The position numbers and the translations under genes were made by a program. The notes under the pieces are model-generated. The model was not told the origin of the DNA, did not search any database, and saw only the letters and a list, made by a program, of their open reading frames with translations. Below are positions 19,801 through 31,775 of a DNA stretch of 64,000 bases, one piece after another (position 1 is the stretch's first letter; each line of letters begins with the position of its first letter). This stretch comes from Flavobacteriales bacterium (GTDB taxonomy: Bacteria > Bacteroidota > Bacteroidia > Flavobacteriales > Flavobacteriaceae). The stretch spans positions 124,001 to 188,000 of the forward strand of contig JACJYY010000006.1 of the NCBI GenBank assembly GCA_020635875.1, read 5' to 3'.

Positions 19801-20256
19801 CAAAATGATTGTGTAGATTGCCCTGTAGGAGGATTGGAATCTGTTATTGTCACAGTAACTTGAGTTCGTGTAGAACTCTCACAAGTGCCATCATTTTGAC
19901 TGGCATAATACACCCCATTAGTTAATGACGTATTTACAGCCAAAGGGATACCACCTGTAGCTTGAGAATACCATAATATATTGATTCCATTAGCTGATAG
20001 ATCTGCAACTGTTGAATTATTAATCACACAAAACTCTTGAGTAGGATCATTTACAGTTGGAGGTACCGTATTATTAACTGTCACCTTTACTTCAGTTCTG
20101 TAATAACTTTCACAAGTTCCATTATTCTGACTTGCATAATAACTACCTGTAGCAATTGGATCTGTTAGAACTAATGGCGTCCCTCCTGTAGCTACTGTAT
20201 ACCATTTTATATTAACTCCTGTGGCTCGTAAATCATCGACAGTTGGATTGTCAATT
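16815..20256 (-). pseudogene. Large T9SS surface protein, 3' fragment after IS insertion
   Basis: The distal 1,147 codons of a DUF11-rich adhesin, separated from its 5' part by an IS110 element. From the IS junction it reads RIDNPTVDDLRATGVNIKWY and runs in frame to a stop at 16815. It contains repeats of the form QxFCxI..PTVADL..NIxWY...GG..L..G.YYASQ...CES..R..V.V, five DUF11-like modules (each with VTFxxxVTN and a YxSDxSGGAYD..TGxWxIGNL pattern), and a C-terminal type-B sorting domain (NFVSANGDGKNDYFQIDNID, IEIFNRWGSLVYEADNY, LPSGTYFYILKYNDG). Joining it to 21973-23774 gives exactly 1,748 codons. A GTG at 20082-20084 could give a signal-less fragment, so any product would not be exported. 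Confidence 0.88.
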
Positions 20257-20266
20257 CTGACTAACG

Positions 20267-21646
20267 TTAAAATAAGTTGTTGTTAATCAATTGATTATTA
20301 AAACCTATGTCGTCAGGTTTTAGGTCAAATTTAGCTATTTGTTTTTTAATTTTTTTAGCAATTCCAAGCTTTCTTTTTTGGTCTAAGAATAAATATTGTG
20401 TTGGAGGGTTATATTGTAATTTTTTTACAATCATAGTCCATATAATTGTAGCGAGTTTTCTAGCCGTAGCACTTACAGCAGCCTGTCTACCTTTGCGATA
20501 AGCAATTCTTTTAAAGAAGTCAGACAAATGCGTTTCTTTTAAATTTCCTATTGCATTAGCAGCTTGTCTAAGATTAATTTTTAAACGATTACTACCTTTG
20601 GGTATTTTATTACTTAATATTTTACCACCAGATATTTTATTATTAGGAGCAAGTCTTAACCAGGAGCAAAATTGTTTAGCAGAATTAAACTTTTTAAACC
20701 CATCTATACCGACCTCACTCATAATTGCCATTACAGTTGCATGGCTAACCCCTTCAATAGCCATCAAATCGACACCTTCAAAATATTTAAAAGCGACTTG
20801 GTTGAAGTTTTTAATATTGACAGCATTTTTGTTGATTCTTTTATATGGTTTTTCAGAAGTTTTAAGTTTCTTTTTTTCAGGATTTTTGCTGATTTCCCTT
20901 TTGATTAGTTTTTCAATTTGTTTGTCACAATCTTTAATCTTTCGTTGAAAATAGTTGTAGCTATCAAACTCTTGTTTTAACCCAAAGAGGTAATCCTCTC
21001 TGTTATTTCCATGTAGAGCTTTAGCAATTTCGTTTTTAGGTTTTTTACAGTTGAAGTGTCGATGTTCAGCTAAAGAGTAGGGGTCAAGATTTCCATTGCA
21101 AATATCTTGGATGATTTTCATTCCTGTAAGTCCGCAAATATCCTTTACTACTACATCTAATCTAAAGTTTAGGAATTTTAGGTATTTAGCCATTTTATGA
21201 GTGGCACTTGATGCTAAATCAATCCAATTAGCTCTTTGTCTACAGTAAGTGCGAAGTATCTCAGTTGTTTGGTCAGGCAAAAAACTTCCAGAGAGTAGCC
21301 CCAAAGAATGCAATTGCTGTATCCATCTACAGTCTTTCACATCTGTCTTTTTTCCTTTAGCATGTTTTGTGAATTTTCCATTACATAAAACTACATCCAT
21401 TCCATTTTTTTGGAGTTCGACATAAAGGTTTTGCCAATAGTCACCTGTAGATTCCATAGCCACAGTAGTAATTCCATAGGAAAGTAACCATTGTGCTAAT
21501 TTGGTTAAGTCTTCAGCATATACGCCAAATTCTTTTACTTGATCTAAATCTTGACCAACAGCGACATAATGAGATCTACTTCCTACATCAATACCAGCGG
21601 CATTTAGATTAACAATTTCCATTTCCAGTTTGTTTTTTCTAGCCAT
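20267..21646 (-). CDS. IS110-family transposase/recombinase (DEDD)
   Basis: 459 residues. The N-terminal RuvC-like DEDD domain shows Asp20 (AGIDVGSRSH), Glu65 (VAMESTGDYW), Asp102 and Asp105 (GKKTDVKDCRW). After a Lys-rich middle segment, the C-terminal Transposase_20 domain carries LMAIEGVSHATVMAIMSEVG, FCSWLRLAPNNKISGGK and LRQAANAIG. The serine of NKISGGK is at the position of the catalytic serine of IS110 recombinases. All catalytic residues are present and no frameshift is seen, so the element may still be active. The start ATG at 21646 follows a short A/T-rich leader. Length is at the high end of the family. Confidence 0.92.
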   Translation of the reverse strand: MARKNKLEMEIVNLNAAGIDVGSRSHYVAVGQDLDQVKEFGVYAEDLTKLAQWLLSYGITTVAMESTGDYWQNLYVELQKNGMDVVLCNGKFTKHAKGKKTDVKDCRWIQQLHSLGLLSGSFLPDQTTEILRTYCRQRANWIDLASSATHKMAKYLKFLNFRLDVVVKDICGLTGMKIIQDICNGNLDPYSLAEHRHFNCKKPKNEIAKALHGNNREDYLFGLKQEFDSYNYFQRKIKDCDKQIEKLIKREISKNPEKKKLKTSEKPYKRINKNAVNIKNFNQVAFKYFEGVDLMAIEGVSHATVMAIMSEVGIDGFKKFNSAKQFCSWLRLAPNNKISGGKILSNKIPKGSNRLKINLRQAANAIGNLKETHLSDFFKRIAYRKGRQAAVSATARKLATIIWTMIVKKLQYNPPTQYLFLDQKRKLGIAKKIKKQIAKFDLKPDDIGFNNQLINNNLF

Positions 21647-21972
21647 AATTTTCTGTTTTAATTAAAAAAAGACTCTAAGGAAATGTATCTTTGAATCGAG
21701 AAATATTCTGAACGGGGTCTTGCTTATGCGAGCCACCACTGGATTTATCAACAGGCCTCTAAGTCATATTTAGGGGCTTTTTTACATTCCAACCAGAATT
21801 ACGCACGGGCTTAAAAAGCACCAATTTAAAAAACGGTTACACAAAGAGTCTGTGTAAAATTAATACTAGATTTTTAAAGGAGTTTTTCCTCGTTAGCAAT
21901 AGGATTTAATCAGAAATGAAGGAATAGATATCTTATTTAACATCTATTTCGGAGGTTCTTATGTGGGGAATT
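21647..21972 (-). ncRNA. IS110 left-end non-coding region, candidate bridge RNA
   Basis: 326 nt without a convincing ORF, between the element edge and the transposase start. Two possible guide segments are visible on the transcribed (minus) strand. TTTGTGTAA at 21845-21837 is identical to the host half-site at 21979-21971. TCAGAAT at 21711-21705 is identical to the element's right end at 20260-20254. Both end at the shared AA core and lie in the order target-guide then donor-guide, as in described IS110 bridge RNAs. A hairpin (GCCTCTAA/TTAGGGGC, 21755-21776) and a TTACACA/TGTGTAA hairpin (21837-21857) are also present. The exact RNA ends are unknown. The assignment is inference. Confidence 0.5.
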
Positions 21973-23774
21973 ACACAAAACGACTGATTAGAATCTGCAA
22001 CTACTGGTGGCTGAGTATCCGTAACAGCAAGAGTATACTGAGCAGTGCCCTCTGTACAGGGACTTCCAAATGGATTGTTTGTAACGACATTAATTATTAT
22101 GTCTTTACCTATATCAGAAGGATCAGGTGTATACGTGAATGAAAAAGGAGAAGTTGACGCACTTGTTGCATCAAATACCCCCGCGCCATTACTCGTAGTA
22201 ATTGACGTTACTTGCACATTATTACCCATAAAGGTTCCGTTAATTGTGACAGGCGTAATACTACAAGTAGACCCTGAATTAGTTGTTAAACTCACATCTG
22301 GCGTATCCCCAGGAGGACAACCACAATTAACATTTAAATTTGGAGCCTCTGCAGTTGTCGTTGTACTAATACAGCCGTCACTATTTTTAACGCGAATTAC
22401 CCTCGAACCATTCCCAACACTGCTAAATATAGGTGAATCCTGAAATACACCTCCATCCAAAGAATACTGAAAACCCGCTCCTGTTGGATTTGTAATCGTT
22501 AATACTGCGTTTCCAAAACCTCCAGAGCAATCTGTTTGTACAGTCGCCGTAGAAGGTACACTTAATACAGCACCAATAATTGCGTTTGCAGATTCAGGTG
22601 ATGTACAATTCTTATCACTAGTCACCGTAAATCTATACGTAGTTGATGCTGTTAATCCAGTAAAAGCAGCTGATGAACCACTACCAGGAATAGAAGTCAT
22701 GGTAACTGTTTCAGTAATTATCCAATTACCGGAAGGCAAACCACTTAACTGAACGCTCCCCGTTGTAACTAGACACGTTGGATTAGTTATAGTCCCGATA
22801 ACTGGAGCGGTTGGTATTAAATCATCCGTAGTTAACACAAAAGTCCCTCCGCCAACAGTACCGCAACCATTTACGGAAGAAGTATACAAAATGTTACTAT
22901 ATGTTCCAGCTGACAAGCCTGATATAGTAACAACATCATTGACTACAGTTACACTCCCATCAGGAAACGCACCTCCATCATGAGAAAACTTACCATTATA
23001 AAAATCTGTCCCATCAACTAAACCTGAGTAGTTCAAGGTAATTACACCATCCAATCCTCCACATGTTGTCGGATCCGTTTTTGAACCATTACTGTACGTA
23101 GGACAAATGGTATATGAAGCACGATAATTGTTAGGATTCCCATTATTATTATCGTATTCTGTTTCATCACAGTTATTACCATCATAATCACCAGGAATTC
23201 TAAAATATATTTCTAACGTATAACTACCCTCCTTACGATTAGTTAAGTTAAATTCGTCAACTTTGTTACTCTGGTCACCATGAAAAGTCAACCCTTGCCA
23301 TTTTTGATATCCATCTGTGTTACAAGGACCATGTCCAGGGCTATCAGGAAACCGAGAATTACCTAAATCACAACCTTTAAAATAATTTATATCTCTGGTA
23401 TCCCAACCATTGGGTGGACCATCAGCAGTTAGATACGTTTTTATTCTCAACTGCGGAACACAGGTATTTCCATTATTTTGTTTAAAGGTCTTTACCTCTG
23501 CCCCTTTTAATATTAACCCTCCCGAATTTGTATTGTGAATTCAAAAATTCCGACCATTAAAGTTTGTGCCTGTATTTTGATTGATAGCGTGATTACTATC
23601 ATCCAAAAAACCATTTGGACTACTATATGAAACATTATAGAATGTTCCATCGGCGCTAGATGAATCTGAACCAATCCAAACCGCGGTAGCATACGGCTTA
23701 AAATTTTGAGAGTGTACATTCAACAATCCCAACATTAAAAATAGCACACTAATAAAGAGTATTTTTATTCTCAT
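21973..23774 (-). pseudogene. Large T9SS surface protein, 5' fragment with nonsense codon
   Basis: It starts at ATG 23774 with a signal peptide (MRIKILFISVLFLMLGLLNV, then HSQ). Frame continuity is broken at codon 78 by TGA (23541-23543): the text reads FNGRNF-stop-IHNTNSGGLILKG. The same frame then stays open for 536 codons into the IS, where it ends in an IS-derived tail. One base change (for example GGA or CGA to TGA) explains the stop. Downstream segments include LRIKTYLTADGPPNGWDTRD, a Gly/Asn/Asp-rich secreted domain, and Ig-like/fibronectin-like modules (GTITNPTCLVTTGSVQLSGL; YSLDGGVFQDSP). The TTG at 23450 that starts the long open frame is internal, not a real start. The gene is therefore doubly inactivated. 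An assembly error at the TGA remains possible. Confidence 0.85.
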
Positions 23775-23990
23775 AAATTTGTTTTTAGTATTAATGATTA
23801 AACAAGTACATTACAAAATCATCTAAAAAAAATAATTTAATCTTAAGCATTGCATAAACTGTTAATAGTATTTATTTATTCATCCAAAATCAACTGTTAA
23901 AATTTTCATAATCTTAAAAGAATATCCATTTTATTATCAAAAAATAATGTTAATTTTACATCTAATATCTGATTCATATAAACAAAATCT

Positions 23991-24932
23991 ATGACTATCA
24001 CCCAACTTCAATACGTACTCGCTGTAGCAGAACACAAAAATTTTACTATAGCTGCCGATAAATGCTTTGTTACTCAACCTACTTTGAGTATGCAAGTTCA
24101 AAAACTGGAAGACGAACTCGATATCCTTATTTTTGATCGTTCTAAAAAACCAATTCAACTCACTGAAATAGGTCATAAAATTGTAAATCAAGCCAAAAAT
24201 ATTGTTGATGAATCAGGCAGAATAAAGGACATTGTAGAACAACAAAAAGGATTTATTGGTGGAGAATTTCGTTTAGGCATTATCCCTACCATTATGCCTA
24301 CCCTTTTGCCAATGTTTTTAAAAACTTTTAACAAAAAACACCCAAAAGTAAAACTCATCATTGAAGAACTTAATACAGAAGATATCATATATAAGTTGAA
24401 AAAAGGACATCTTGATGCTGCTATAGCTGCAACTCCTCTAGAGGAAGAAAACATCAAAGAAATCGCTTTATATTACGAACCCTTTGTTGGGTACATCCCA
24501 AAGAATCATGAACTATCAAAAGTCACTGAAATCAAGGCTGACGATTTAAATCTCAATGATATTTTATTACTTCAAGATGGACATTGTTTTAAAGATAGTA
24601 TCCTAAATATCTGTAAAAATAATAACACACAAGCAAATAGTCACTTTCAAATCGAAAGTGGAAGCTTCGAAACTTTGGTTAAACTTTCAGATGAAGGATT
24701 AGGGATGACATTATTGCCTCATCTACACACTTTGGATTTATCCGAAAATCAAAAACGAAACTTAAAACAATTCAAAGATCCAAAACCCGCAAGAGAAGTT
24801 AGTTTGATTTACCCCAAAAATGAACTCAAAATACATATTACCAACGCCCTAAGAGATACTATTGCTGGAATTATTAAGGGAGCTATTACGTTTTACAATG
24901 TCAACATTATAAGTCCCATCCAAAAAAAATAG
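23991..24932 (+). CDS. oxyR: Peroxide-sensing LysR regulator OxyR
   Basis: A 313-residue LysR-type regulator. The winged-helix domain spans residues 1-60 (LQYVLAVAEHKNFTIAADKC, then VTQPTLSMQVQKLEDELDI), with the effector domain from about 90. The redox pair is in the right place: Cys199 in LQDGHCFKDS and Cys208 in ILNIC, the same numbers and spacing as E. coli OxyR C199/C208. It should therefore form a disulfide on contact with hydrogen peroxide and activate antioxidant genes. No catalase or peroxidase gene is adjacent. It converges with mnmD, leaving 1 nt between the stops. The upstream region is A/T rich and shows no clear promoter box. Confidence 0.9.
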   Translation: MTITQLQYVLAVAEHKNFTIAADKCFVTQPTLSMQVQKLEDELDILIFDRSKKPIQLTEIGHKIVNQAKNIVDESGRIKDIVEQQKGFIGGEFRLGIIPTIMPTLLPMFLKTFNKKHPKVKLIIEELNTEDIIYKLKKGHLDAAIAATPLEEENIKEIALYYEPFVGYIPKNHELSKVTEIKADDLNLNDILLLQDGHCFKDSILNICKNNNTQANSHFQIESGSFETLVKLSDEGLGMTLLPHLHTLDLSENQKRNLKQFKDPKPAREVSLIYPKNELKIHITNALRDTIAGIIKGAITFYNVNIISPIQKK

Positions 24933-24933
24933 A

Positions 24934-25590
24934 TTATAATTTACGGGCTATAGTCATTTCTCTTTTCCCAGGAGGGCCTGCTACTTTGTGTGCAGAAAAC
25001 CCTGAAGATTGCATCGCTCTGGTTATGGTACCTCGAGCCGCATAGGTAGTCAACAAACCTCCCTTTTTTAACGATTGATACATTCTTTTGAAAATATCTT
25101 CACCCCATAATTCAGGTTGTACCCGAAAACCAAATGCGTCAAAATAGATTAAATCAAATCTATCGTAATATCCAATATTTTCAAACAGTAAATTAACTTT
25201 GGTCAACCTAAAATTCGAAACTATTTCAGTTTCTTCTTCCCATGCACATGCATGAATACGTTTAAATAAACCTTGTTTATCTTTCAATACTTCCTCATAA
25301 TTCAAAGCTGACAATTCCTTTTCTGTTACAGGAAAAGCTTCCACTCCAACATAATCAATTAGATAACCATTCTCAATTGATTCCTGAGCTGTTATTAAAC
25401 AATTCAACCCAGTACCAAAACCGATTTCAAGTATTGATACATTATTTTTTTTCAATAAACACAATCCATTTTTTATAAAAACATGCTTTGCCTCTTGAAT
25501 TGCACCATGTTTAGAATGATAACTTTCTTGCCACTCAGGAATGTATATAGATGATGAGCCATCACTGGTAATTACAATTTCTTTTTTCAA
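24934..25590 (-). CDS. mnmD: tRNA 5-methylaminomethyl-2-thiouridine methyltransferase MnmD
   Basis: A 218-residue MnmC_N/MnmD-type methyltransferase. SAM motif I is ILEIGFGTGLNCLI near residue 58; the acidic loop YVGVEAFPVTEKEL, the FDLIYFDAFGFRVQPELW catalytic/specificity block near 150, and the C-terminal AGPPGKREMTIA are all family hallmarks. It performs the last methylation in making mnm5(s2)U34 in some tRNA anticodons. In E. coli it is fused to an FAD oxidase (MnmC); here it stands alone, as is common in Bacteroidota. It lies tail-to-tail with oxyR and head-to-head with ilvE. Confidence 0.88.
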   Translation of the reverse strand: MKKEIVITSDGSSSIYIPEWQESYHSKHGAIQEAKHVFIKNGLCLLKKNNVSILEIGFGTGLNCLITAQESIENGYLIDYVGVEAFPVTEKELSALNYEEVLKDKQGLFKRIHACAWEEETEIVSNFRLTKVNLLFENIGYYDRFDLIYFDAFGFRVQPELWGEDIFKRMYQSLKKGGLLTTYAARGTITRAMQSSGFSAHKVAGPPGKREMTIARKL

Positions 25591-25691
25591 AACTTTAATA
25601 GCTCTTTTATGAATAATAATTCAGATTAATTACTACTTTAGCATTTGGTTTAATTATACTAATATAAAATACGTTTCAATTTAAAAACAAA

Positions 25692-26759
25692 ATGGATTCA
25701 ATTAAGAACAAAATTACTACAATATTGAGCAATAGTTCTAAAATTGCTAGTGTAGATTTTGAAAATTTATCGTTTGGAAGCATTTTTACTGACCATATGT
25801 TGGTATGCGATTACAAAAATGGTAAATGGCAGGATCCAGTCATTAAAGCGTATGAAAATTTTGTATTGGATCCTTCTGCTAAAGTTTTTCATTACGGACA
25901 AGCTGTTTTTGAAGGAATGAAAGCTTACAAAGATGAATCAGACAACATTTGGTTATTTAGACCTGATCAAAACATCAAGAGACTTAACCTGTCTGCCAAA
26001 CGTCTTTCTATGCCAGAAATTCCAGAAGAAATTTTTGCTGAAGGTTTGAATCAATTATTGTTAATCGAGCAACAATGGATAAAAAAAGGACTAGAAAACT
26101 CTTTATACATCCGTCCCTTTATGATTGCAACAGGTAGCGGGGTTAGCGCTTCTCCTTCCAATGAGTATCGTTTTTCTATTATATTATCTCCAGCTAAGTC
26201 GTATTATTCAGGAGAGGTGAAAGTATTAGTAGCTGAACACTACAGTAGAGCAGCAAATGGAGGTATCGGATCAGCAAAAGCAGCAGGTAATTACGCCGGA
26301 CAATTCTATCCTACAGCGCTCGCCAACAAAGAAGGATATCAGCAAATTATTTGGACGGATGACTCAACGCACACTTTACTTGAAGAAGCAGGAACCATGA
26401 ATGTATTTTTCAGAATAAACGATACGCTCTATACAGCTCCTACAAGCGAAAGAATACTTGATGGAATTACGAGAAAAAGTCTTATACAAATTGCTAAAGA
26501 CAACAACATAGAGGTAAAAATACAAGATATACATATCGACATGATTGTTGAAGCTTCAAAAAATGGTTCTCTAAAAGAAATGTTTGGAACGGGAACTGCG
26601 GCTGTAGTTAATCCAATTAAAGGCTTTTGTTATAAAGAAGTATACTATGAAGTGCCCCAATTTGAAGACACGATTGCTAATAACCTAAAGGAACAATTGA
26701 CAAAAATACAACGAAAACAAGTTGCAGATCCGTATAATTGGACCGTTAAGGTATCTTAA
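25692..26759 (+). CDS. ilvE: Branched-chain amino-acid aminotransferase
   Basis: A 355-residue fold-type IV PLP aminotransferase. Seen: FHYGQAVFEGMKAYKDE near residue 73, NLSAKRLSMPEIP near 105, the lysine block GGIGSAKAAGNYAGQFYP near 195 (Lys is the PLP site), TMNVFFRI near 236, and GTAAVVNPI near 300. It interconverts Val/Leu/Ile and their 2-oxo acids. The start ATG lies 101 nt from the divergent mnmD start. A G/C-rich hairpin terminator follows 53 nt after the stop. Confidence 0.92.
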   Translation: MDSIKNKITTILSNSSKIASVDFENLSFGSIFTDHMLVCDYKNGKWQDPVIKAYENFVLDPSAKVFHYGQAVFEGMKAYKDESDNIWLFRPDQNIKRLNLSAKRLSMPEIPEEIFAEGLNQLLLIEQQWIKKGLENSLYIRPFMIATGSGVSASPSNEYRFSIILSPAKSYYSGEVKVLVAEHYSRAANGGIGSAKAAGNYAGQFYPTALANKEGYQQIIWTDDSTHTLLEEAGTMNVFFRINDTLYTAPTSERILDGITRKSLIQIAKDNNIEVKIQDIHIDMIVEASKNGSLKEMFGTGTAAVVNPIKGFCYKEVYYEVPQFEDTIANNLKEQLTKIQRKQVADPYNWTVKVS

Positions 26760-26811
26760 TCTAAGTAACAAAGTAGTAAGGCTTAAGTAGTAAGCCCTTT
26801 ATTAACTAATA

Positions 26812-26844
26812 TAAGCCTCACTCTTAGTGGGGCTTTCCTTTTTT
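26812..26844 (+). terminator. Terminator after ilvE
   Basis: Stem AAGCCTCAC (26813-26821) with GTGGGGCTT (26826-26834), one G-U pair, loop TCTT, followed by a T-rich run. It directly precedes the IS1182-like element. Confidence 0.8.
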
Positions 26845-26854
26845 AAAGTTGTAA

Positions 26855-28532
26855 AGGCACATTCAGAAGTACGCTCACTTTTTTAAAAATACAGATATAA
26901 AAACCGATTTTGATTTTTTCAAAGTCGGTTTTTGTTTTTTTGTTACTATTTTTTGTTAGAAAATATCGTTTTGAGTAACAACAACACACACCTATCCCAA
27001 CGAAGTTAGTTTTCGGTTTTTAAGCAGCTAAATTTTCAGATTGCGCAATGTAAATTCTTCGTCCGATTTCTAGGGCATTTGCCGTATGGACGCCGAAGAA
27101 TATCCATAAAACTTCGCTCTTCTTGGTTCTGGCTTTGATTTTTCTCAAGTTGTAATGTTCTTTTTCATTGCCAAAGCTACCTTCAAGCCTTGTGGCTCTT
27201 TCTTTTTTTATGGCAGAAGCCAATATTTTACGTTGCTCCTCATGTTTCCCAGCTTTTCCTTTACGTACGAAGTCGGTATGAATCTGATTTGAAGAAGTAA
27301 ATGTTCTGTTTTTGTTGGTGGCATAGATAGCATCGGCTCCTACTATTTTAATTTTTGTTTTAGTAAGCCATTGCGCAAAATGAACGCTATTTATCAGCCT
27401 AGTTCCTTCGTTAAAAGCCCTGTATTCAAGGTGTTCAATAAAATTAATTCCGTCTATTTGAATCTTGTTTACTTTGGCTCCAAACTCTACCTGTTTAACT
27501 TCTTTACCACGAACAATAGGACGGACATAGCTTTTATGGATGCTTACAATTCTGTCCTGAACCGACTTACCTGTTTCAAAGATGGTTCGCTGTTGTTTGT
27601 ATACTTTTGCTATAACCGCTCTTTGGGTTTTGTATTTTTGGGTAGCTTCAAAGGGATGAAGATTTTCTATTTTGGAGAGTTCACCATTGAGTTTGTATAA
27701 AAGTTTCAATAATCCACGGGTTACTTTGTTACGGTGTTTGGATAGCTTTTTTCGTTTTCTAGAATAACTATTGTATCGCTCAGACCAGTCCAAGAATTTG
27801 GTTCTAGGTAATTTGATTTTAAAGATTCTGCATAAATCAACCATTTGACTATAGCACCACTTCACGCACTCCCAAAGTAGTTTTTGATTGGTCGGATAAC
27901 GCAAGTCGCTTTCATAGCAAGTCGCATCGGCAAGTACTTTGTCAAGATTTCCCATGTAAGGTAGCCAATTTGCTGCTAATACTTTTTGCGCTTGACTAAG
28001 CGGTAATTTTTCAGATAATTCCATGCGGATTTGACTGACTATTTTGGAGTTAATCAGCGGTTTTTCAATAGGAATTACAATATCACAAAAGAATTGCATA
28101 TAAACATTACCGTTGAGCATCTCAATGAGCATCTGATCGGAACATCCATAATAATTCTTGAGCATCATCAGGGCTATTTTACCCCGCGGACTAAAAATAC
28201 TTTTTGGTCCCTTGGTATACTCTTTTATCTTAAAAGACTTTGACAGCTCGGAAAAAGGTGTAGAAAGGTAAATTTTCCCTAAATCAGTCTTTAAAAATTG
28301 CGCGTAAAAAGCATCAAAATTTTCGTTAAATGTAAAAAAAGGAATTTCGTGTTGACCCGAGGCTTTAGCCGAACAGACGAAGTAAATTCGCTTAAACGTA
28401 CTATTTTTGGCATTGGTATTTAAAAGTAAACCCCGTTTTTAACTCATTTTGAGCAATTTCGGGGTTTGTTACTTTTAAAAATAGCACTTATTCTGCTGAT
28501 ATACAAGTGTTTATTGATTTGCGAATGTGCCT
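26855..28532 (-). mobile_element. IS1182/IS5-like insertion sequence, 1,678 bp
   Basis: The ends are defined by a 10-bp inverted repeat, AGGCACATTC at 26855-26864 and GAATGTGCCT at 28523-28532, flanked by a 4-bp direct repeat GTAA (26851-26854 and 28533-28536). Rejoining the flanks gives AAAGTTGTAAAGTTGAAAG, which resembles motifs in the nearby rRNA spacers. The only gene is a DDE transposase on the minus strand. A hairpin with A/T runs (about 26898-26940, around CCGATTTTG/CAAAGTCGG) near the transposase-distal end may stop outside or inside transcription. Confidence 0.85.
27020..28413 (-). CDS. DDE transposase, probably made by -1 frameshifting
   Basis: The catalytic triad in the 382-codon frame from ATG 28168 is Asp81 (LADATCYESD), Asp279 (VGADAIYATN) and Glu329 (RLEGSFGNEKEH). 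This fits IS1182/IS5-type DDE enzymes, whose N-terminal DUF772-like domain precedes the triad. That frame is open and protein-like for about 90 codons upstream of 28168 (FYAQFLKTDLGKIYLSTPF; GPKSIFSPRGKIALMMLKNY) but has no ATG, GTG or TTG there. An ATG at 28413 in the neighbouring frame opens a 40-residue ORF containing T TTT TTA at 28339-28333, a classic -1 slippery heptamer in phase. Slipping there yields one 464-residue protein. The N-terminal annotation is therefore provisional: frameshifting, a rare start codon, or an indel. Confidence 0.75.
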
Positions 28533-28581
28533 GTAAAGTTGAAAGTCCAAAGTTGAAAAGCCTTATATATTAAACCATATA

Positions 28582-28617
28582 AAACAAAAAACCCTTACTA
28601 GTTTACTAGTAAGGGTT
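28582..28617 (-). terminator. rRNA operon terminator
   Basis: A perfect 12-bp stem AACCCTTACTAG (28590-28601) / CTAGTAAGGGTT (28606-28617) with loop TTTA. On the minus strand it is followed by a T-rich run, just after the 5S gene. Confidence 0.88.
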
Positions 28618-28625
28618 CTAAAAAA

Positions 28626-28731
<106 letters not shown>

Positions 28732-28949
28732 AATTGTAAGTTGTAAAGTTGTTAGTAATAAAGTTATAAAGTAAATAAACTTTCAACTTTCTAACTTTCA
28801 ACTTTTCAACTCTCAGCATAGCTGAGTAATAAGTTAACATACTAAGAAAAAACAAAAACATTTTAATTAAACACAGTCAAGTGTATTATCGCTAGGCATC
28901 GCCTAGCAGAAAGTGTCTCTCCCTACTTTTGCAAGCAGGGAGAACTATA

Positions 28950-31775
<2,826 letters not shown>

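Larger units (their letters stand above)
20257..21972 (-). mobile_element. IS110-family insertion sequence, complete, 1,716 bp
   Basis: The borders are deduced from the interrupted adhesin. Host codons read TTT TGT GTA ATT on one side and ATT GAC AAT CCA on the other, sharing only AATT (20253-20256 and 21969-21972). Removing one AATT plus the intervening DNA restores the frame. There are no terminal inverted repeats and no target duplication beyond the shared core, as expected for IS110. The layout is a 326-nt non-coding left end (21647-21972), one transposase gene, and only 10 nt after its stop. The long 5' non-coding end is where IS110-group elements encode their bridge RNA. Confidence 0.88.

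Noticed and set aside
20307..20948. Plus-strand open frames opposite the IS110 transposase
   Set aside because: Hydrophobic low-complexity translations that mirror the transposase codons.
21933..23450. Open frame starting with TTG taken as an independent secreted-protein gene
   Set aside because: The frame is continuous with the signal-peptide ORF upstream through one TGA and lacks its own signal.
23541..23543. TGA as selenocysteine or recoded codon
   Set aside because: No selenocysteine insertion element is visible, no cysteine-type active site is expected there, and a simple mutation fits alongside the IS insertion.
23513..23719. 68-codon open frame starting in the signal-peptide region of the surface protein
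   Set aside because: It is another frame of the same gene; the true frame continues across the TGA.
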